64,000 nucleotides of DNA from the NCBI GenBank assembly GCA_021234535.1, contig CM037843.1, positions 33,729,200-33,793,199 on the forward strand. The letters are read 5' to 3'. Below the pieces are notes generated by a model that was not told the origin of the DNA, searched no databases, and saw nothing but the letters and a program-made list of their open reading frames with translations. The DNA is from Stichopus chloronotus (Eukaryota; Echinodermata; Holothuroidea; Aspidochirotida; Stichopodidae). This document shows, in pieces, positions 22,103-35,900 of the stretch; position 1 is the first letter of the stretch, and each line of letters begins with the position of its first letter. Both the position numbers and the translations under genes were made by a program.

Positions 22103-22118
22103 GATCTGGTGATGACAT
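22083..22118 (-). promoter_or_regulatory. Overlapping upstream ORF at the CGRRF1 start
   Basis: An ATG at 22118 opens a 12-codon frame that ends at 22083. It overlaps the proposed main ATG at 22102 in another frame. If the transcript starts upstream of 22118, this would lower initiation at the main start. The transcription start is not visible from sequence. Confidence 0.4.
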
Positions 22119-24064
22119 TTTCTTACACCACTATGTCAAGGCAAAAATCATCTGTCGTCTTCAGTGTGACCTCACTCGTCCCATTCGAACAGATTTGATT
22201 TTGTTTAGATTCTATTTCCGATCTGAAACCGGCTAACGTCAGAACCAAAACATACAGTCTCTGTTATAATAACTGTACCTAAATCTGCGAAATGTTATTG
22301 CTGGTAGCATACCCCTACTAACTACCCCATCGTCCTCACACAAAAATGCCCACACAGCGGACGTGTACTACTCACGAAATGGTTGCTGCATTACGTAATA
22401 ACGCGACGTAAGAAAAAAAAAAAAATACACACCAACACCTGCCTTGAAGGTTAAGTTTTTAAAATGGAAAATGTTAATAAGGCAGTTTCTTTTTTCAATT
22501 AGAAGATGTAGTACAAGAGGTCGTCAGGCAAAATTCCTGATGGACTATAAACTAGATATATCCTCTTAGCGTATCACCACTGAATGGAACCACCTGCTAC
22601 GGGAGCTGTTACTGCTGAAACGGTCAACGATTTAAATGGAGGGGTTGGGGGATTGATCCTATCTTAAAGAAAGCGAGAGATAGCTGGCAAATTGTTGCGA
22701 GAGGGCTTTGTTTTGTTTTTTTTCTGAAATTGAAGCCTTCATCTAACCTTAAAATATTGGAATGTTTAAGTGCAGATTTATATAGCAGAGATTGAGGTGA
22801 CGTAAAGAAACCCTCCCCCCGCCCTCCCCCAAAAAAAAAATAACAACCATAAAGTAGACAGACGACAAAAAACTTCACTAAAAGCGTAATGTTAAGTAAT
22901 TTTCCTTCGTTTGTATCATTTCTTTCCTCCTCCTTTCTCTTTCCTTAATTTCTCTCTGCCTTCCGTGAAAACAGTTAATTGACCAGATGCAACGTAGGCC
23001 TAGTAGATTTAGTTATATCCAAAATACAAACAAACAGATCTACTAAAAACACACAACATTAAGTCTACAAACTGTGAAATACAAAGAACACTAACATTAA
23101 GAAATACATCAACCTTCCTGAATCTGTTCAAATCATAAATAATTTCCGTGTTGTTGGCAGGAATGGGAGAAGGCTTATGCGAATAGGAGTATAGCCTATA
23201 CCTTCTGCAGCAAGTTAAAATGTCGAGGCGACGCCCTAAATTTGTCTTTAATAGCTGGTCGCTTCCCAACAAATGGCATGCACATTCTTTTCTATTCAGT
23301 CCGAGCATGGTCTAAGTTATCTCGGAATTCAAAGCAACCTGGGTACACTAACACTTAAATGTCAACAATGGATTGCTACAATAGCCAGCACGTGACGTGA
23401 TTTCAACTTTCGTGAAGGTCGTGGTAGAAGCATTTTGGAAAAAAGGGCGTTTATTTTAGAGAAAACATGCATATTTTTAAAACCAATATTTGTTGACGTA
23501 GAATGATAGATTATTCAAAATAAGGAAGGACAGTAGCCTTCTTTGCAAGCAATAAGATTCCCACAGATAGAAATTCAGGTATTTGTTGCTCAACAATCAT
23601 TTGTTCACCCAAACTTTTCAAAATTAAAATGATGCATCTTCCATTACTCATCACATGCATAATGTTTTGAGGAAATGAAGCTTTAATATAACCTTATTGA
23701 TGAGACTGCATAGTTTAACAATGATTAAATCTATTTTCTTTTGTTTGTCATGTTGGTGTACTCTAAACGCGCTATTTCCCTTTAAGGTCACATCTCTTAA
23801 ACCTCCATCCCGGGGTAGGGCCGTCCCGGGGTAGGTGTAAGGGGAGGGGTTGTTGTCCTTCCAGTGTTCAAGCCAGGATTTCAAATCAGTATACAGATAA
23901 CCCTATGTGGCATGGGGAGAGGTCTGAGGGGCGGACCACACCTCTCCCCTTAGCCTAAAAAGAATCTTGTTTGATCTTCTTAGCTGCCCAATCATTGTGC
24001 AAAATTGATTTCTTTAACACCTACACTCATAAACTAAAATAACAGTTAAAAGGTACTGGAGGGG

Positions 24065-24150
24065 GCGAGTGCCGTCAGGACTATCAAAGTTGACCGCCAC
24101 ATCGGTTGGCGGGGAGCGTACAAGAACATTTTTGGTTTTTCGATGGTAAT
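24065..24150. repeat. Dispersed repeat, copy 2
   Basis: See the copy at 20325-20440. The shared stretch begins at GAGTGCCGTCAGGACTATC and ends at CATTTTTGGTTTT. Confidence 0.6.
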
Positions 24151-26684
24151 GCACATCAGAGTGGTTGAGATGATACAAGAACCATAATGAATTATGCATC
24201 CTGCTTCATTTATCCTTGGAACAGTTGGCAAATAGTAGGGAGAGGGCGGTGCTGAACATACCTTTAAAACCCCATTTTTATTGACACATTTTAAATTTGA
24301 GAATAAAAATGAAATTTATGGCGGGTTGAACATTATCTCAGGTAACTAAATGACGCGTAGCATCATTCAGCTTGTTGCATGCACCCTTCGTGAAACATTT
24401 CCAACTTTTTTTTTATTAACGAAAATAACGTACTTTTAAGTAGCAGAACTGAATACTTTTTAATAGTAATATGACAGAATATTCGTTCGCATTGGCAATA
24501 GCTTTCGTCGGCATTGACAACCAATACTTTGGGGGATTTATTTAATTTCAATTCAGTGTTACGGTTGGGAAAACATTGTTTCTGGAATCTATGACATCAT
24601 TGATATCCGATTGATATTTCGGGGAGTCATATTGCCAATGCATCCTGTGTGAAATAAATAAACCGACCGTTCTGCTGCGGATTCCATTCCCTATCCGCGG
24701 ACTAGTGTACTGCGTGTGAGCATCAGATGCATATATAGTCAATTGAAACCTAGAATCAACGAAGTTCACACCTTTAACAACACCTTGTTTCAATTGTGCT
24801 GTCAATGTAGTTCGTCTTAGTTTTCAGTGTCATTAAAAGTTTGCACTTGACCAGCCCCTCCCCCGGTTTCCAAGTCCCACCCCCCAACTCCGTCAACTTA
24901 TCATTCCTCCCTCCTATCGTTTTTTTTTTTTGCTCTTTTTTATTATTTCACAACATTATCCATCGCTTCCCCAAAACGTCTGAGAGAGAGGGGGGGGGGG
25001 GCACTCTCCCGATATCCATGTAGTTGTCCCTGAGTGACATCCTAACTTCCCGATTACGCAATGTATCATTTTGAAAGGAAAATATACATTTCTTCCTTTC
25101 CAGATCGAACATGCTACTGAGAGATGGTTTCTATATACCAAAGAGAGAGAGAGAAATATAGTCTAATTTTTATGAGAAATCAATTTCCTTCAGTGTCCTT
25201 CAATGACCAATACATCAAAAACATTCTATTTCAGAGACAATTTAAATGAATAGTTTTCGTACTTTAACATTCAGTAACTAGACAGTGAATTTTCAATTTC
25301 ATAGGGTTGCACCACACCTTCGAATTTGGGTGTGGCTTACTTTTATTCTAGAGGAGGGAACGTGACAATTTCTTACACTAAATCGGGTGTTATAACTGTA
25401 TAAAGCATTGTTGTAGGTAGTGAAAGAACCGAAAATGAGTTGAGGGGGAATTTGGGAGTTAGAGTGGGGTGGGTAGGAATACATTGCGAAATTTATACAC
25501 GAATACACCGAACTGACAATTAACATACTTGTGAAGTTCTCCGACATGTAACTTCTAAAGAATAGACCTGTATGTGCAGTATCATCAGCGTTTGAATATT
25601 CCTAACTTCTCTTTTTCTGTAGATGTAACAAGTTCTTTTTAGTCAAATTTTTAAGTCACATATTACAACTTTGGTTTAAAAAAAAAAACGTTGAAGGATA
25701 CTTTTTTTTTAAACATAGCCATTGATATATTTGGCCATACTTGGTCTCTGCCTCAGCAATAGCTTCATGAAGTGTTTTCTTTTAAAAAAGAAACAGCATC
25801 ATCAGCAAACAACACAAATTTATCTTTGGATTACACTTAACGGATTTCGATATTTCTGGCATTGACAGTCCCGTAAAGTAAATTATTCCGCTATTTTGAA
25901 ATGGGGGCAGTGGCGTAACCAGCGGGGACAGGGGGCGGGATCCCCCTGTCAAATGTCTTGCAACTCCCTCCCCGGAAAAAAAAACAATGAAATTCGAGGG
26001 TAACAAAGGAAGAGCAGATTTTGTGCAAGAGAAAACTACAACTGATAGGCCTACAGTATATTTTACTTAAAACAAGCAGAAATAGGTCGAGCTTAAATGA
26101 GTTTGACAATGAAAAATAGTCAAGATCACAATGAAAATGGAACCAAACAACTGAAATGAAAACTGAACTAACTTGGTAAAGTGTCCATGCCAAAATTTTT
26201 TTCTTCTTAGTTTTGCAAATGGAAAGAATGGCAAATCTTGATTCTGAATCAGTGGAAGCAAAATTTTTAGAATTAATAAAAAAAAATGAACCATGAAATT
26301 ATGAAGTAACACATGAGCTTTGTCACATTCTAACGACGACTTAAACAGGTTAGATCACACACAATTTGAAGGCGTAGTAGGCCACAGATACAATGTAGCC
26401 AAAGACTGGCCGCCAAATTGGTGTAATAGACATGAGAGACGTGTAACGCAGCGATAGGTGCTGAAGGTGAATCTTTATGACCAACCTACACTAAAATCCC
26501 AGGTCCATCTTTGTCATGCAGCATAAATAAAGATTAGATGGTAATATCCATAGGTGAATTGTAAACCTATGGAATTCTCTTATCATTCCCTCTACACTGT
26601 TTGTACTGGAAATGTAAATTTCCAAACCTGAGTTCTTAAAAATGAAGAGAATCTTAGATGAAATTCACAACGTCAGAGAAACTG

Positions 26685-27065
26685 GGAGGTGCCATTTCCT
26701 ACAATCTGAGAGGCATTTTTATCCTAAAATGTTATCTGTATGCTGCGTGCCAACTGATGGTGGCTCTCCGCTTGGTGTCATTACTGCTTGCCCCTCACTT
26801 CAATCCTTTGTCACCCATCAGCCCCCAGATAAAGTCTGGTTACAGCACTGGGTGGGGGGGGGGGACAACTGACCTCTCCAATCAGTGTTGTAATCTACTT
26901 GAATGGGAAGTGACTTGCAAAGGGTTGAAGTGGCAGCAAGTACAATTGAAGGTTACTCTAGCCTTCATCTAAGTGGAGTCATCATGCGTTGCCACAGCAA
27001 ACATGGAAAATATTTTTTATAAAAATGCCTCCACAGATTGCAGGAAATGGCACTCTCCAGTTCCA
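26685..27065. mobile_element. Inverted-repeat element, arms about 60-75 bp
   Basis: The left arm around 26686-26760 (GGTGCCATTTCCTACAATCT, GAGGCATTTTTAT) is the inverse of the right arm around 26985-27058 (ATAAAAATGCCTCCACAGAT, TGCAGGAAATGGCACT). Identity is roughly 75-80 percent by eye. A related fragment (ATTGCAAGAAATGGCACTTC) is at about 20760. It looks like a non-autonomous DNA transposon with no coding capacity. Confidence 0.65.
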
Positions 27066-29811
27066 CTGGCACTGTTAATTTCAACATATTTAATTTTTAG
27101 AACACAGGGTTTTCCAGATTTCAAAGCACAGGTTTGGAAAATACCCGTTACACTGCGCCTATAAGAAATTCCAACTGGGATTTTGTATTTTCTGACAATG
27201 ACAAACCCGAATGGGGGAGGGGATAGGTTAGACCGGGTTCACACCAATAGTGGCGACGGTCCAGAGGGACTGCACCCTGGTGCCTTTAGAAGAATCTTTA
27301 TAACCTAGATAGTTTTAACACATTTAGTCATATTCACGATGCCCACCATAAGTTATGGATAAGTACAGCAAGTGATCATTTTTATGAATCTTGTATATTC
27401 ATTTTCAGTTTTTCAATGGAAATTCTGGCACGGGAGGGAGCAATTGGTTCCAAGAGTTGCAAACAAAGGGGCAGGAATCATTTTTACGTTGCACAACATC
27501 ATGTTCCCTGACCTTCTAGACCTGGTAATATGTATTTTACTTTCCCCTGATTTTCCAGGAACTCCAGGACCCATACGAACCATGGAAATACTCCACAGAG
27601 GAGCATTTCCTTCTGACCTTTAATAATCCAATTTACATGTGTAAAGTTGCTGAATAAACTGTTACAAACACAAAGCAATTAAACAAGGCAAGCAAAACTG
27701 CTCAATCTCAAAAGGCAAAGGAAGGACAAAGAAAAATGAAGGAAACGGAAAACATGTCAACTTTTTTACTATTTATTAATGTATTTTTAATACTCTGTAT
27801 CATACACAGAACTGTACAAAACATCTTTTTCTTTTCTTTAAAGTTATATTGTATAGTACAAATAAAACAAAACTCATAAATATTATGATAATAAGTAATC
27901 AATTTGACGCGGGTGAAACAAGTCTTGTGAATTGGACAAGAACTGGACCTACCACAGCAATAAAAAAGGAAAAAATACGAAATTCCCCGATATGGACAAA
28001 AAGGGATAAAGTCGAGCTTCTAGTGAATACATATAAAAGCCTGGTAAATATCAAAGTAAATAAGATACAGTATATAAAATTGTGAACCTCAGATCCTTCT
28101 ACTTATGGCAAAAATTGTCTAACAAAATGACCAAGGTTTCATAGGAGACAAAGAACAGTGGCGACAGGCAATATTAATTGCTTGTTGTCAAATTGCTACA
28201 GGACCAGTTTCAAGAGTGCAGTAAATTGTGTAGCGGCTAATATTCTGAACATTCGTTGACGAAGTGGCACATTCATGGACTTCCAGAAGGGGGGGGGGGT
28301 TGAGAAAGGAAAGGGGTAGGGTGAAGATGATAGGAAATGGTTACCATCAAGATGTGGATAAGGACACAAGAATGAAATTTTCTTAATATGTGTGCGTTCA
28401 CTGCGTTGTAAGAAAGACAAGTGCATCCACAATGAGTTCACATATCGTGGTCACTGAAAACTTCACAAGAAATATCGGCAACGAAGTGCGAACGAGAACT
28501 GCACGATGCACATTATGTTTGATTTAGTCTGACCTAGTTGTAAATTGTAATCATCTCTAAAATGTAATTCTCAGCCACTACTATATTACTCCACAACTAA
28601 GACTTGTCCCGAAAATACTTTGATCACTTTCAAACCATGATAAAAATGGACAAATGACTCTTGGATTGGTTGAAAGATTAATTCATTCAACAACCTGATA
28701 TTGCCATGACCAGAATAAAACTCGTATCACATCCTTTTCCACATCAAATTCTCTCAAGGGCATACAAAAAATATCCATGTGCGTGCAATTCTACAAATGA
28801 CTGAAAATATTTGGCTCAGACAGTGATTGGTTTGGGGATGTTTCTCTCATATAAAGTTAGAAAAAAAGGGTAAGGTACAAACAAAACAATACTCTAGAAA
28901 TGAAAAAAAAAATGTCATAAATATTTAAAACTATGTACAAAAGTATGAGTACTGACCCTGCAAAGAGTGAGAAAAACACGATAATTTGGTATGATCATTG
29001 GAAACCACTCCCAGTTTCCATCCTCTGTGTAAAACCCAACCCACACCCCTCCCCCCAATACCCTAGAAAAACTTTGGCAAAGTCTAAAACTGGTTGGATA
29101 ATGGTTTCACTCTTTCAAATGGTTGCAAATATTAAAAGCCTACAGTCTAAAAATGCGGGTACATATTGAAAAAGATTTGTAGCAGCAAAGACCACACACA
29201 TGATGTTCCTCCAAAACATTGCTGAATATGGCACCAGATTTAGACTAGATAAAAAAAACAATAGTCACTCTCCTTTTTCTTCGTTCTGAAATGACATGCA
29301 CGACCTGTATAAAAAGAAGAAATTTACCGAAAAAGAAAACAAAAAGAGGACATTTGAGATGTCTCAGCGGTCTCCAGCAGTCACTAAGCCGTTACGTCGT
29401 CTGACGGTCAACACGATGAGGACAACAGGGCTACAGAGACACCACCACAGACAACACTGTGTTGGTATGGTCACTGGCTCATTACAATCTACTAAGTACA
29501 GTACTTAAAAGATATTACGGTCACCATAAATGGTTTCCAACATTATGTGCAGCATTGTAACAATGAAAATTAAAAAGCCTCTGTCAGTGTGCTATACCTT
29601 CCTGTATATCACAAACATGTCAATATGTTTATCTTTAGCGGTCTATAAATTCTTATATTTGCATATTCATTGGTATTCAGCAGAACACCTTCACCGCAGA
29701 GATTCACTGAGAAAATTCACCGAATAGCCAATTCAGGTACTGATAACGAAATGTTCTCCTCAAAGTAGACAGCAGTTAATGTGACTTGCTTTAAACAGCA
29801 CCAATAAGACT

Positions 29812-29817
29812 TTTATT
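29812..29817 (-). terminator. Candidate polyadenylation signal after the KIF26 stop
   Basis: AATAAA on the minus strand lies about 47 bases after the stop at 29864. Further AT-rich hexamers farther down (for example near 27770) could serve longer 3' UTRs. Confidence 0.4.
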
Positions 29818-29863
29818 TACATATGACTGAAGGTTGTGGGAGGGGCAAGAAAGACATGGCTAG

Positions 29864-29946
29864 TCACTCTTCCAGGCTGCTGGGCGTCTCTTCCACGGTT
29901 TCAAGTTGCTTGGGGTGCTGGGAGTCCACTTCTTCCAGAACATGCA
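29864..29946 (-). CDS. KIF26 putative last exon
   Basis: Acceptor TGTCTTCCCCAG at 29947. In phase 1 it encodes [20 protein letters not shown] then PSSLEE and stops at 29864. Codon third positions (CTG, GTG, GAC, CCC, AGC) look coding in this frame. The other open frame ([10 protein letters not shown]...) is unlikely by composition. No similarity to the coiled C-terminus that I recall for vertebrate KIF26 was seen, so assignment to this gene is by position and splice signals. Confidence 0.5.
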
Positions 29947-32900
29947 CTGGGGAAGACAAAAGATACATAAGAAAAAATTATGTTCAAGTGTAAATGGTAA
30001 TTTTCAGACTTAAAATAGACTTTATGAGAGTAAGGGAGAAGCAGGATTCAAGACGAACAGACTTTTTCTTGACTAATCAAAGGAATTGTCAAATTAATAG
30101 AATACTGAGTGTCACAAGCACACACCACCTAAACACAGATAACTGTCCACCCATTGTGAAATATGTTGCACAACAACACTGGAAAGGAACTTGTAGTCAC
30201 ACCAAATAAATTCAAACAAGCAGGATTAATGATCACTTAAAATCACAAATTTTGCAATGAACCTCTGACAACAAAAACATGATGTCATAGTAGAACATCT
30301 TTGACAAGTTTCTACATTGTATCCAATTTTGTTGAAGATAGTCTGACAGGCTACCAAAATATTCCAAAACCACCTCCCCCCCTCCTTTCTTTCACCTACT
30401 CAGACATTATCATTTGTATCACTCAGCCATCTTCTTTATCTTACTTAGCCTTGATTAATGTCTAGGAAAAGTTTCTTGAGTGAAAATCTTTATAAATGCT
30501 TGCAGGAAACTATAGTATGGTAAACTTTGAGGCAAATACAGATTTTCTCCATTAACATGCATCAGCTGGTGATATCTCGGTCACTTATCATCAACCAACC
30601 CCTTTAAACCAACCAAGAGTTTCTATATTTTTCTGATGTTGAACAACTTGATTATCTGTATGAGTTTACCTGGCTTAAAAAGGAAAAAAAACGTACTTTC
30701 TTTCACATATTCAGAAACGGTGCCGTTTGCTAATAAGCTTTCAAGTCTAGTTCTGCTGCTCACCATCTAGCAAAAATTGCCCCTTGATGATCAAGTAACC
30801 CTAAGTTTAGAAACTTGGATCTAGGCCAAGACTTTGCCTAATCTGATATCTATAAAATGGATTGCAAAGATAACTCAGTAATATTGTCCTTTAAATTTAT
30901 GGCACATCTATGACAACAAAACTATCTGCTTCAACTTAATGCTTTGTGGAAGATGATCATATTGACTACCAATATTGCTTTAGAATCCACACAATATTCC
31001 ATACAGCTAGTTCCTTTTAAAATTCCACTCCTCTCATGTTACTACAAAGATACCTTTTGCGACAATCGTATCTCCAGTCATGCAACTTTTTCACCTATGA
31101 CATTTAAAGTCCACCGTGAGGGTCATCACACGTTCTGCCACTGAGATATATCCCCGTGACAGCAAAGACACATTTTCAGTATTTGACAGATACTTCTCCA
31201 CTTCTGGACTATTTGTGCATGGCAGGTACCAACAGAGTGTCGTAAACAGTCTTCTGAATCGACAAATCTTTACCTACTTTACATATTTGATGCATTGAAT
31301 GCAACAGCTATGTCAGAGTTTATACTTTTAGCAAACAGAGACAAATATAGAAGTTTGTGATCCTGATTCTTTTCTACATCTAATGGACAATAACCATCCT
31401 TTTGATTTAATGGTCCTGAATGATACAGTCATCAGTACCTGGAAATCTTATCTTCAGCATCATAAATTCTGGTTAAATATTGGCTATTATCACAACGAGG
31501 ACAAGACGGATTCCTATTATTTTAAATCCAGGTTCCAAGTGATGAGACATTTTTTCATTCTCTTAAGTATCTCTCTTGCTGTTTCTTGTGACTAATGACA
31601 TCCCATTCACAACAAAAAAAAAAACAGATTACCAGCGATTTCAGGTTTTAATGATGCTCTTTACGGTTTGTTCAAGGCCTCAAAAATCTAGTGTGACTGC
31701 TGTTCTATTACAAAGCTAGGCATTTCGGGAAGTGTATCGATTGTCAAGAATAACTTTTCTAGAAAATGTTTCCAGACACACGAGAGACTTCTCGAATGCA
31801 AATAGAATCATTGGCCAACTGGAATATACCAAAGATTTACAACATTTGCCATCTATATACCTTTTTCAGCATTTTGTGAAAAGTGCAATACTTTGTTCCA
31901 ATTCTAGCTTAGAATCAGATCTTTTGAGCAGTCAAATGGAAAACAAAAGAGATGTAAATCCTCAAAGTCTCGAGGCCATGCAACCATTTGTGCCAGCTTT
32001 CAAGAGTGCAACAGAGTGAAGCACATGCAAACAAAATAACGATGTTCCATAGAACAACTGAAGCTTGGTAAATGACTACTGATATGATTACGAAGCATTT
32101 GCAAAATAGCCGACACTCTTAAAGAAAGGAAGATGGTGAAGTGCAATGTGTTGACAGAGGTGATAACAGCATGCTACAGGTTGATGTCATGCTCTAGCAT
32201 ATCAAGCACACTAAGCGTAGTACCTTGAGCTTGATCCAGATCAGATCCCATGAATATCATAAAGATGATTTAGTAGTTGTTGTGACAAATTTATTGATCC
32301 ACCAATCAATTGGGCGAGGATCTTTTGGCAGTATTGCAATATCGCAACATTCATTGATCAGTTTTGATCCTTGAGAGATTAAATTTGCCCCCCCCCCCAC
32401 CTCAACTGAATGACCACAAAAGGATACACTTCTCTCATTCAAGAGACACAGAGCAGCCAACTGACAGTGTTTTCAGGATCAAAATTAGCATGGGTAATGA
32501 TCAAAAGGCTGATCTGATCTAGAGAACGGTATAATCATGCAGCCTTTAATGCTGAGGATACACAAATTTCATTATACCTCTTGTTTATGGCTCATATCCT
32601 CCCACTTGGAGCAATCGCCTTGCTGCATGCCAGGAGAGATAACAATCAATTTCAAAATGTCGAAAAGTAAGAATGAAAAAAAAAGGTGATCGTGCCATGT
32701 TGACTATAATTGAGGATGGGGTTCAAATTCATTTGCAATTGCAACTCAGGCAGGTATGTTTAACCTGGGAAAACTATTTCTTCTCACACAGTTTTCTTGA
32801 ATTGTGTCCAGTTGGCGGTTAGGACTCTCCACCTGGAAGATTCAAAATACTGCCACCATTAGTACAGTTACCCAAGGAGAGTTGGTAAAGTCAAAGATAA

Positions 32901-35900
32901 CCCCATTTTTCTTCTTTCTCCTTTTTGTTTAACTCTAAACTTGGCTGAAAGTTGCTGACTACTGATTGTTTTTTCTTATACATGCTATTTTAATACTTTT
33001 CAAAGAAAGTATGTTTGATTTCAAGTGACTCCATCGTTTTCCAAATTCTCCTTGACTTACGTAAAGGCTTGCAGTACAATACAAGACAAAATAAAAAATT
33101 GTATCAGAGAACCAAGACAGAAAAATTGAGGAGTGTTAGTGCACAGGGTTTATCAACAGGGTTAAATTCAAAGATTTCACAGATATAGTTTTATTCAAAC
33201 AGGGTTGGGGATATTTCTAGAAAGATTAAATCTCTACAGAATAACAGACACAAAGGAAAACACTTCACGACAGTTGTATGGCCTTCACGTTTAAGCTTTA
33301 CATTTCCACAACATTTCTATAGTTTTCACTACCAGATAGGAACTAGGAACCTTGCCAGTTGGACGTGGTAGGTCACAGCTAACTTGTGGAACAACTTTCT
33401 GTCTATTTTCATGAACTTTTTGTCTATTTTCACGTACTTATACACAGTAAGATCGCAATGATCAGAGACCCTGTTGGTGCTTTGCAGAGAGACAGCAAAG
33501 CATCATGGGAATGTGAAGAGAAATTGAACGTAGAAGGAAGAGACATCTTCCACGATGCTGCTCTGCTCATTCCCTTCCTTGACCAGACACAAATGAACAT
33601 TCCCTATGCACTGACGTAAAGTGCACAATTGCACTGACATAGAGTGCACAATTTACATATTCTAAATTATCTTTTTCTGGAAAATTTGGAGAGATTCGGA
33701 GAAATAATTCATATGTAAAGATCAAAACGATTGAGAAGGAAGAAAACATCCTCCACGGTTAATCTAGTCAAACATGAAAAAACACTCACTACTGTTAATG
33801 ACCGGAAACAGCTGCGTATTCACAGCACTGATAAGTGCAGAAATGAATGACTCTACAGTTTCTTAAAATGATCTTTTTTCTGTCACCATTTGGAGAGATG
33901 GAATTTATGGTTATGTATATAGATATGAAAACAACAAACAGCTCTGATTTCAATCCCCGTCTCACCTTGATGGGTTCTGCTCTCTGCTGCTGTACCATTT
34001 TAGGGTCATCCACCTCATACACCTTGATCTCCACGCCATCCTCTGGCTTCAAAGGCCGCGGCCTGCCAGGACGGTGAGAGACCGGCACACCTGTGTCCGA
34101 CGCAGAGGAACGCGGAATGGCGCGATTCCTCTTCGAGTTTGATTTAGTTCCTGGAGAGGCAGATATGAAGACTAATGAATATTTAAGATTAAGCAGGGGT
34201 TATTACTTAGTTGGTTTATATTAAAGAACATTTTACATTAAGTGGGAATTATTCTAAGTTGTTGAGATACCTACTTTAGAATGCTGAGAGATGTTTCCCT
34301 TCTGAAAGTAGAACATAGCCTTCCAGTGTCCTCAACCTAATGAAGTGATTTTGCAGTTTGTATTGCACTGAAATTTCTACAGTGATACAAACCATTTCAT
34401 GCACAAAGAGCAACAAAAAAAGAGAAGGTTGACGTAGCAAATCAAACTTCTGATGGCCTGCTTTATTTCCACAGGTACCTGTTTTATTACACCATTAGCC
34501 ACTAGAATGTAATTCCATCCATTTTCCAAACCCACAGAATGCCTCTCTATGTCTTTCTACCCTGGAGTCATCAGCACTCTAAATAATCCTTTTGATTTAC
34601 TCTGGGATTTTCTGAATTTAGAGAATATTCAATTAAAATCAAGATCCCTGTGAGAATTGCCCTCAATGTAGTTTTCATTTCACTTGCTGATCTATACTAC
34701 ACGATGTGGTTTTGAAAAATTGCACTGTCTTTGCAAATCGATCCAGCTTATGTTCCTTCAAGTATGGGTTAAGATTGGCGACACTTGTCTCAGCAACATT
34801 TCTATTTTCTGCGTTCACACTCTGAACTGCTTCTAACCGAAAGAATGTTATCCCTAAGAGATCTCGAGTCTTTCAAGGTCAACCAGTAATCAAAATTTGA
34901 TTAAAATTTTGTTTCATTCACATTCTATCAAAACTCTACTTTTGATGCTTATTGGCAATGACAGAATTCTAGAAGCAAGCCATATTTTCTTGTTCCTTTA
35001 CTTTTCTTTCTCTGCTTTGCCTTTTTGAAATACACTTGCTCCGGTGACATCATATCAAGATGATGAATACCAGAGTTTATTGTAAAGACGGCAGGATTCA
35101 TTCAACGTAGTAAATTAAACTTGAAGTCAGGACAATGTTCTGATGTGACAGATTTGTTCAGGAGGTGATAACAGTAATAGGAAAATGTCATGTAACCAGT
35201 CTAATGATGGTAAGTACATCACTCCAGACATGTAATTGAAGGTTGTTTTTGTGGTACTACTTTGCTGAAGCTCTTTCAACTTGCTATAGTCCTTTGGCAC
35301 ATCATAAAAAGAGCAGTTCTTAATGTGCTGTGATTCAAAGCATAAATGACTAGCGAGTATCAATAGAAAAAAAGCCCTTCATCTAAGTAGCTTCAGTTCC
35401 TATAATTAGCATTCATTGGTATGTGTACTTCTATAGTTATTTCTTGACATGGGCAAACACAATTGAAACTGCATCAGGAATATGTTGAATGTTATATAGT
35501 GAGTTGACAGCAATATCATCTCCAGGCCTGCATACACTAATACAGCCTAGCTGATTGCTATCATCAATGACGTCATTGCACAACCTCATCAAACTGACTA
35601 TACAACTTTCTCAATTTACAAAGTTACATTGACAAGGAACTTGACTGATAAATACTCTCGGTTTCCAAGTGAAGCAAATAAGGAGACAAACCATGAAACA
35701 TTTTAGCTCACCTGGAAATCTCTTCTTGATCAGCTTGTTGCCTCTCACTTTGCCGCAGGAACCTTCACTGAAGGAGTCCGGTGCCGAAGCAGTGGCTTCA
35801 CTGTAACTGTCACGCCGGTTGCTCTCATAGCCGCTGCTCATCCCACTTGCGCCGTTTAGCCTCCGCGTGACCGTGGGAGGATGGTCGCTGAACGAGCTGC

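Larger units (their letters stand above)
22119..29811. other. Intergenic region between the CGRRF1 5' end and the KIF26 3' end
   Basis: No gene was recognised. It holds the CGRRF1 upstream region (about 22.1-23.4 kb), the dispersed repeat copy at 24.07 kb, a repeat edge with AGTGGCGTAACCAG at about 25.91 kb, and the inverted-repeat element at 26.69-27.06 kb. It also has poly-G and poly-C runs at 24.99 and 28.29 kb. Any extended KIF26 3' UTR would fall in its right part. Confidence 0.55.

Noticed and set aside
31732..32019. 95-codon plus-strand frame ([16 protein letters not shown]...).
   Set aside because: Antisense to the KIF26 intron, with no motif and no splice or promoter context; probably chance in AT-rich DNA.
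32584..32628. 45-nt minus-strand segment ([15 protein letters not shown]) as an extra KIF26 exon.
   Set aside because: Splice borders are passable and phase 0/0 fits, but it would force the last exon into the Trp/Lys-rich frame that looks non-coding. No similarity.
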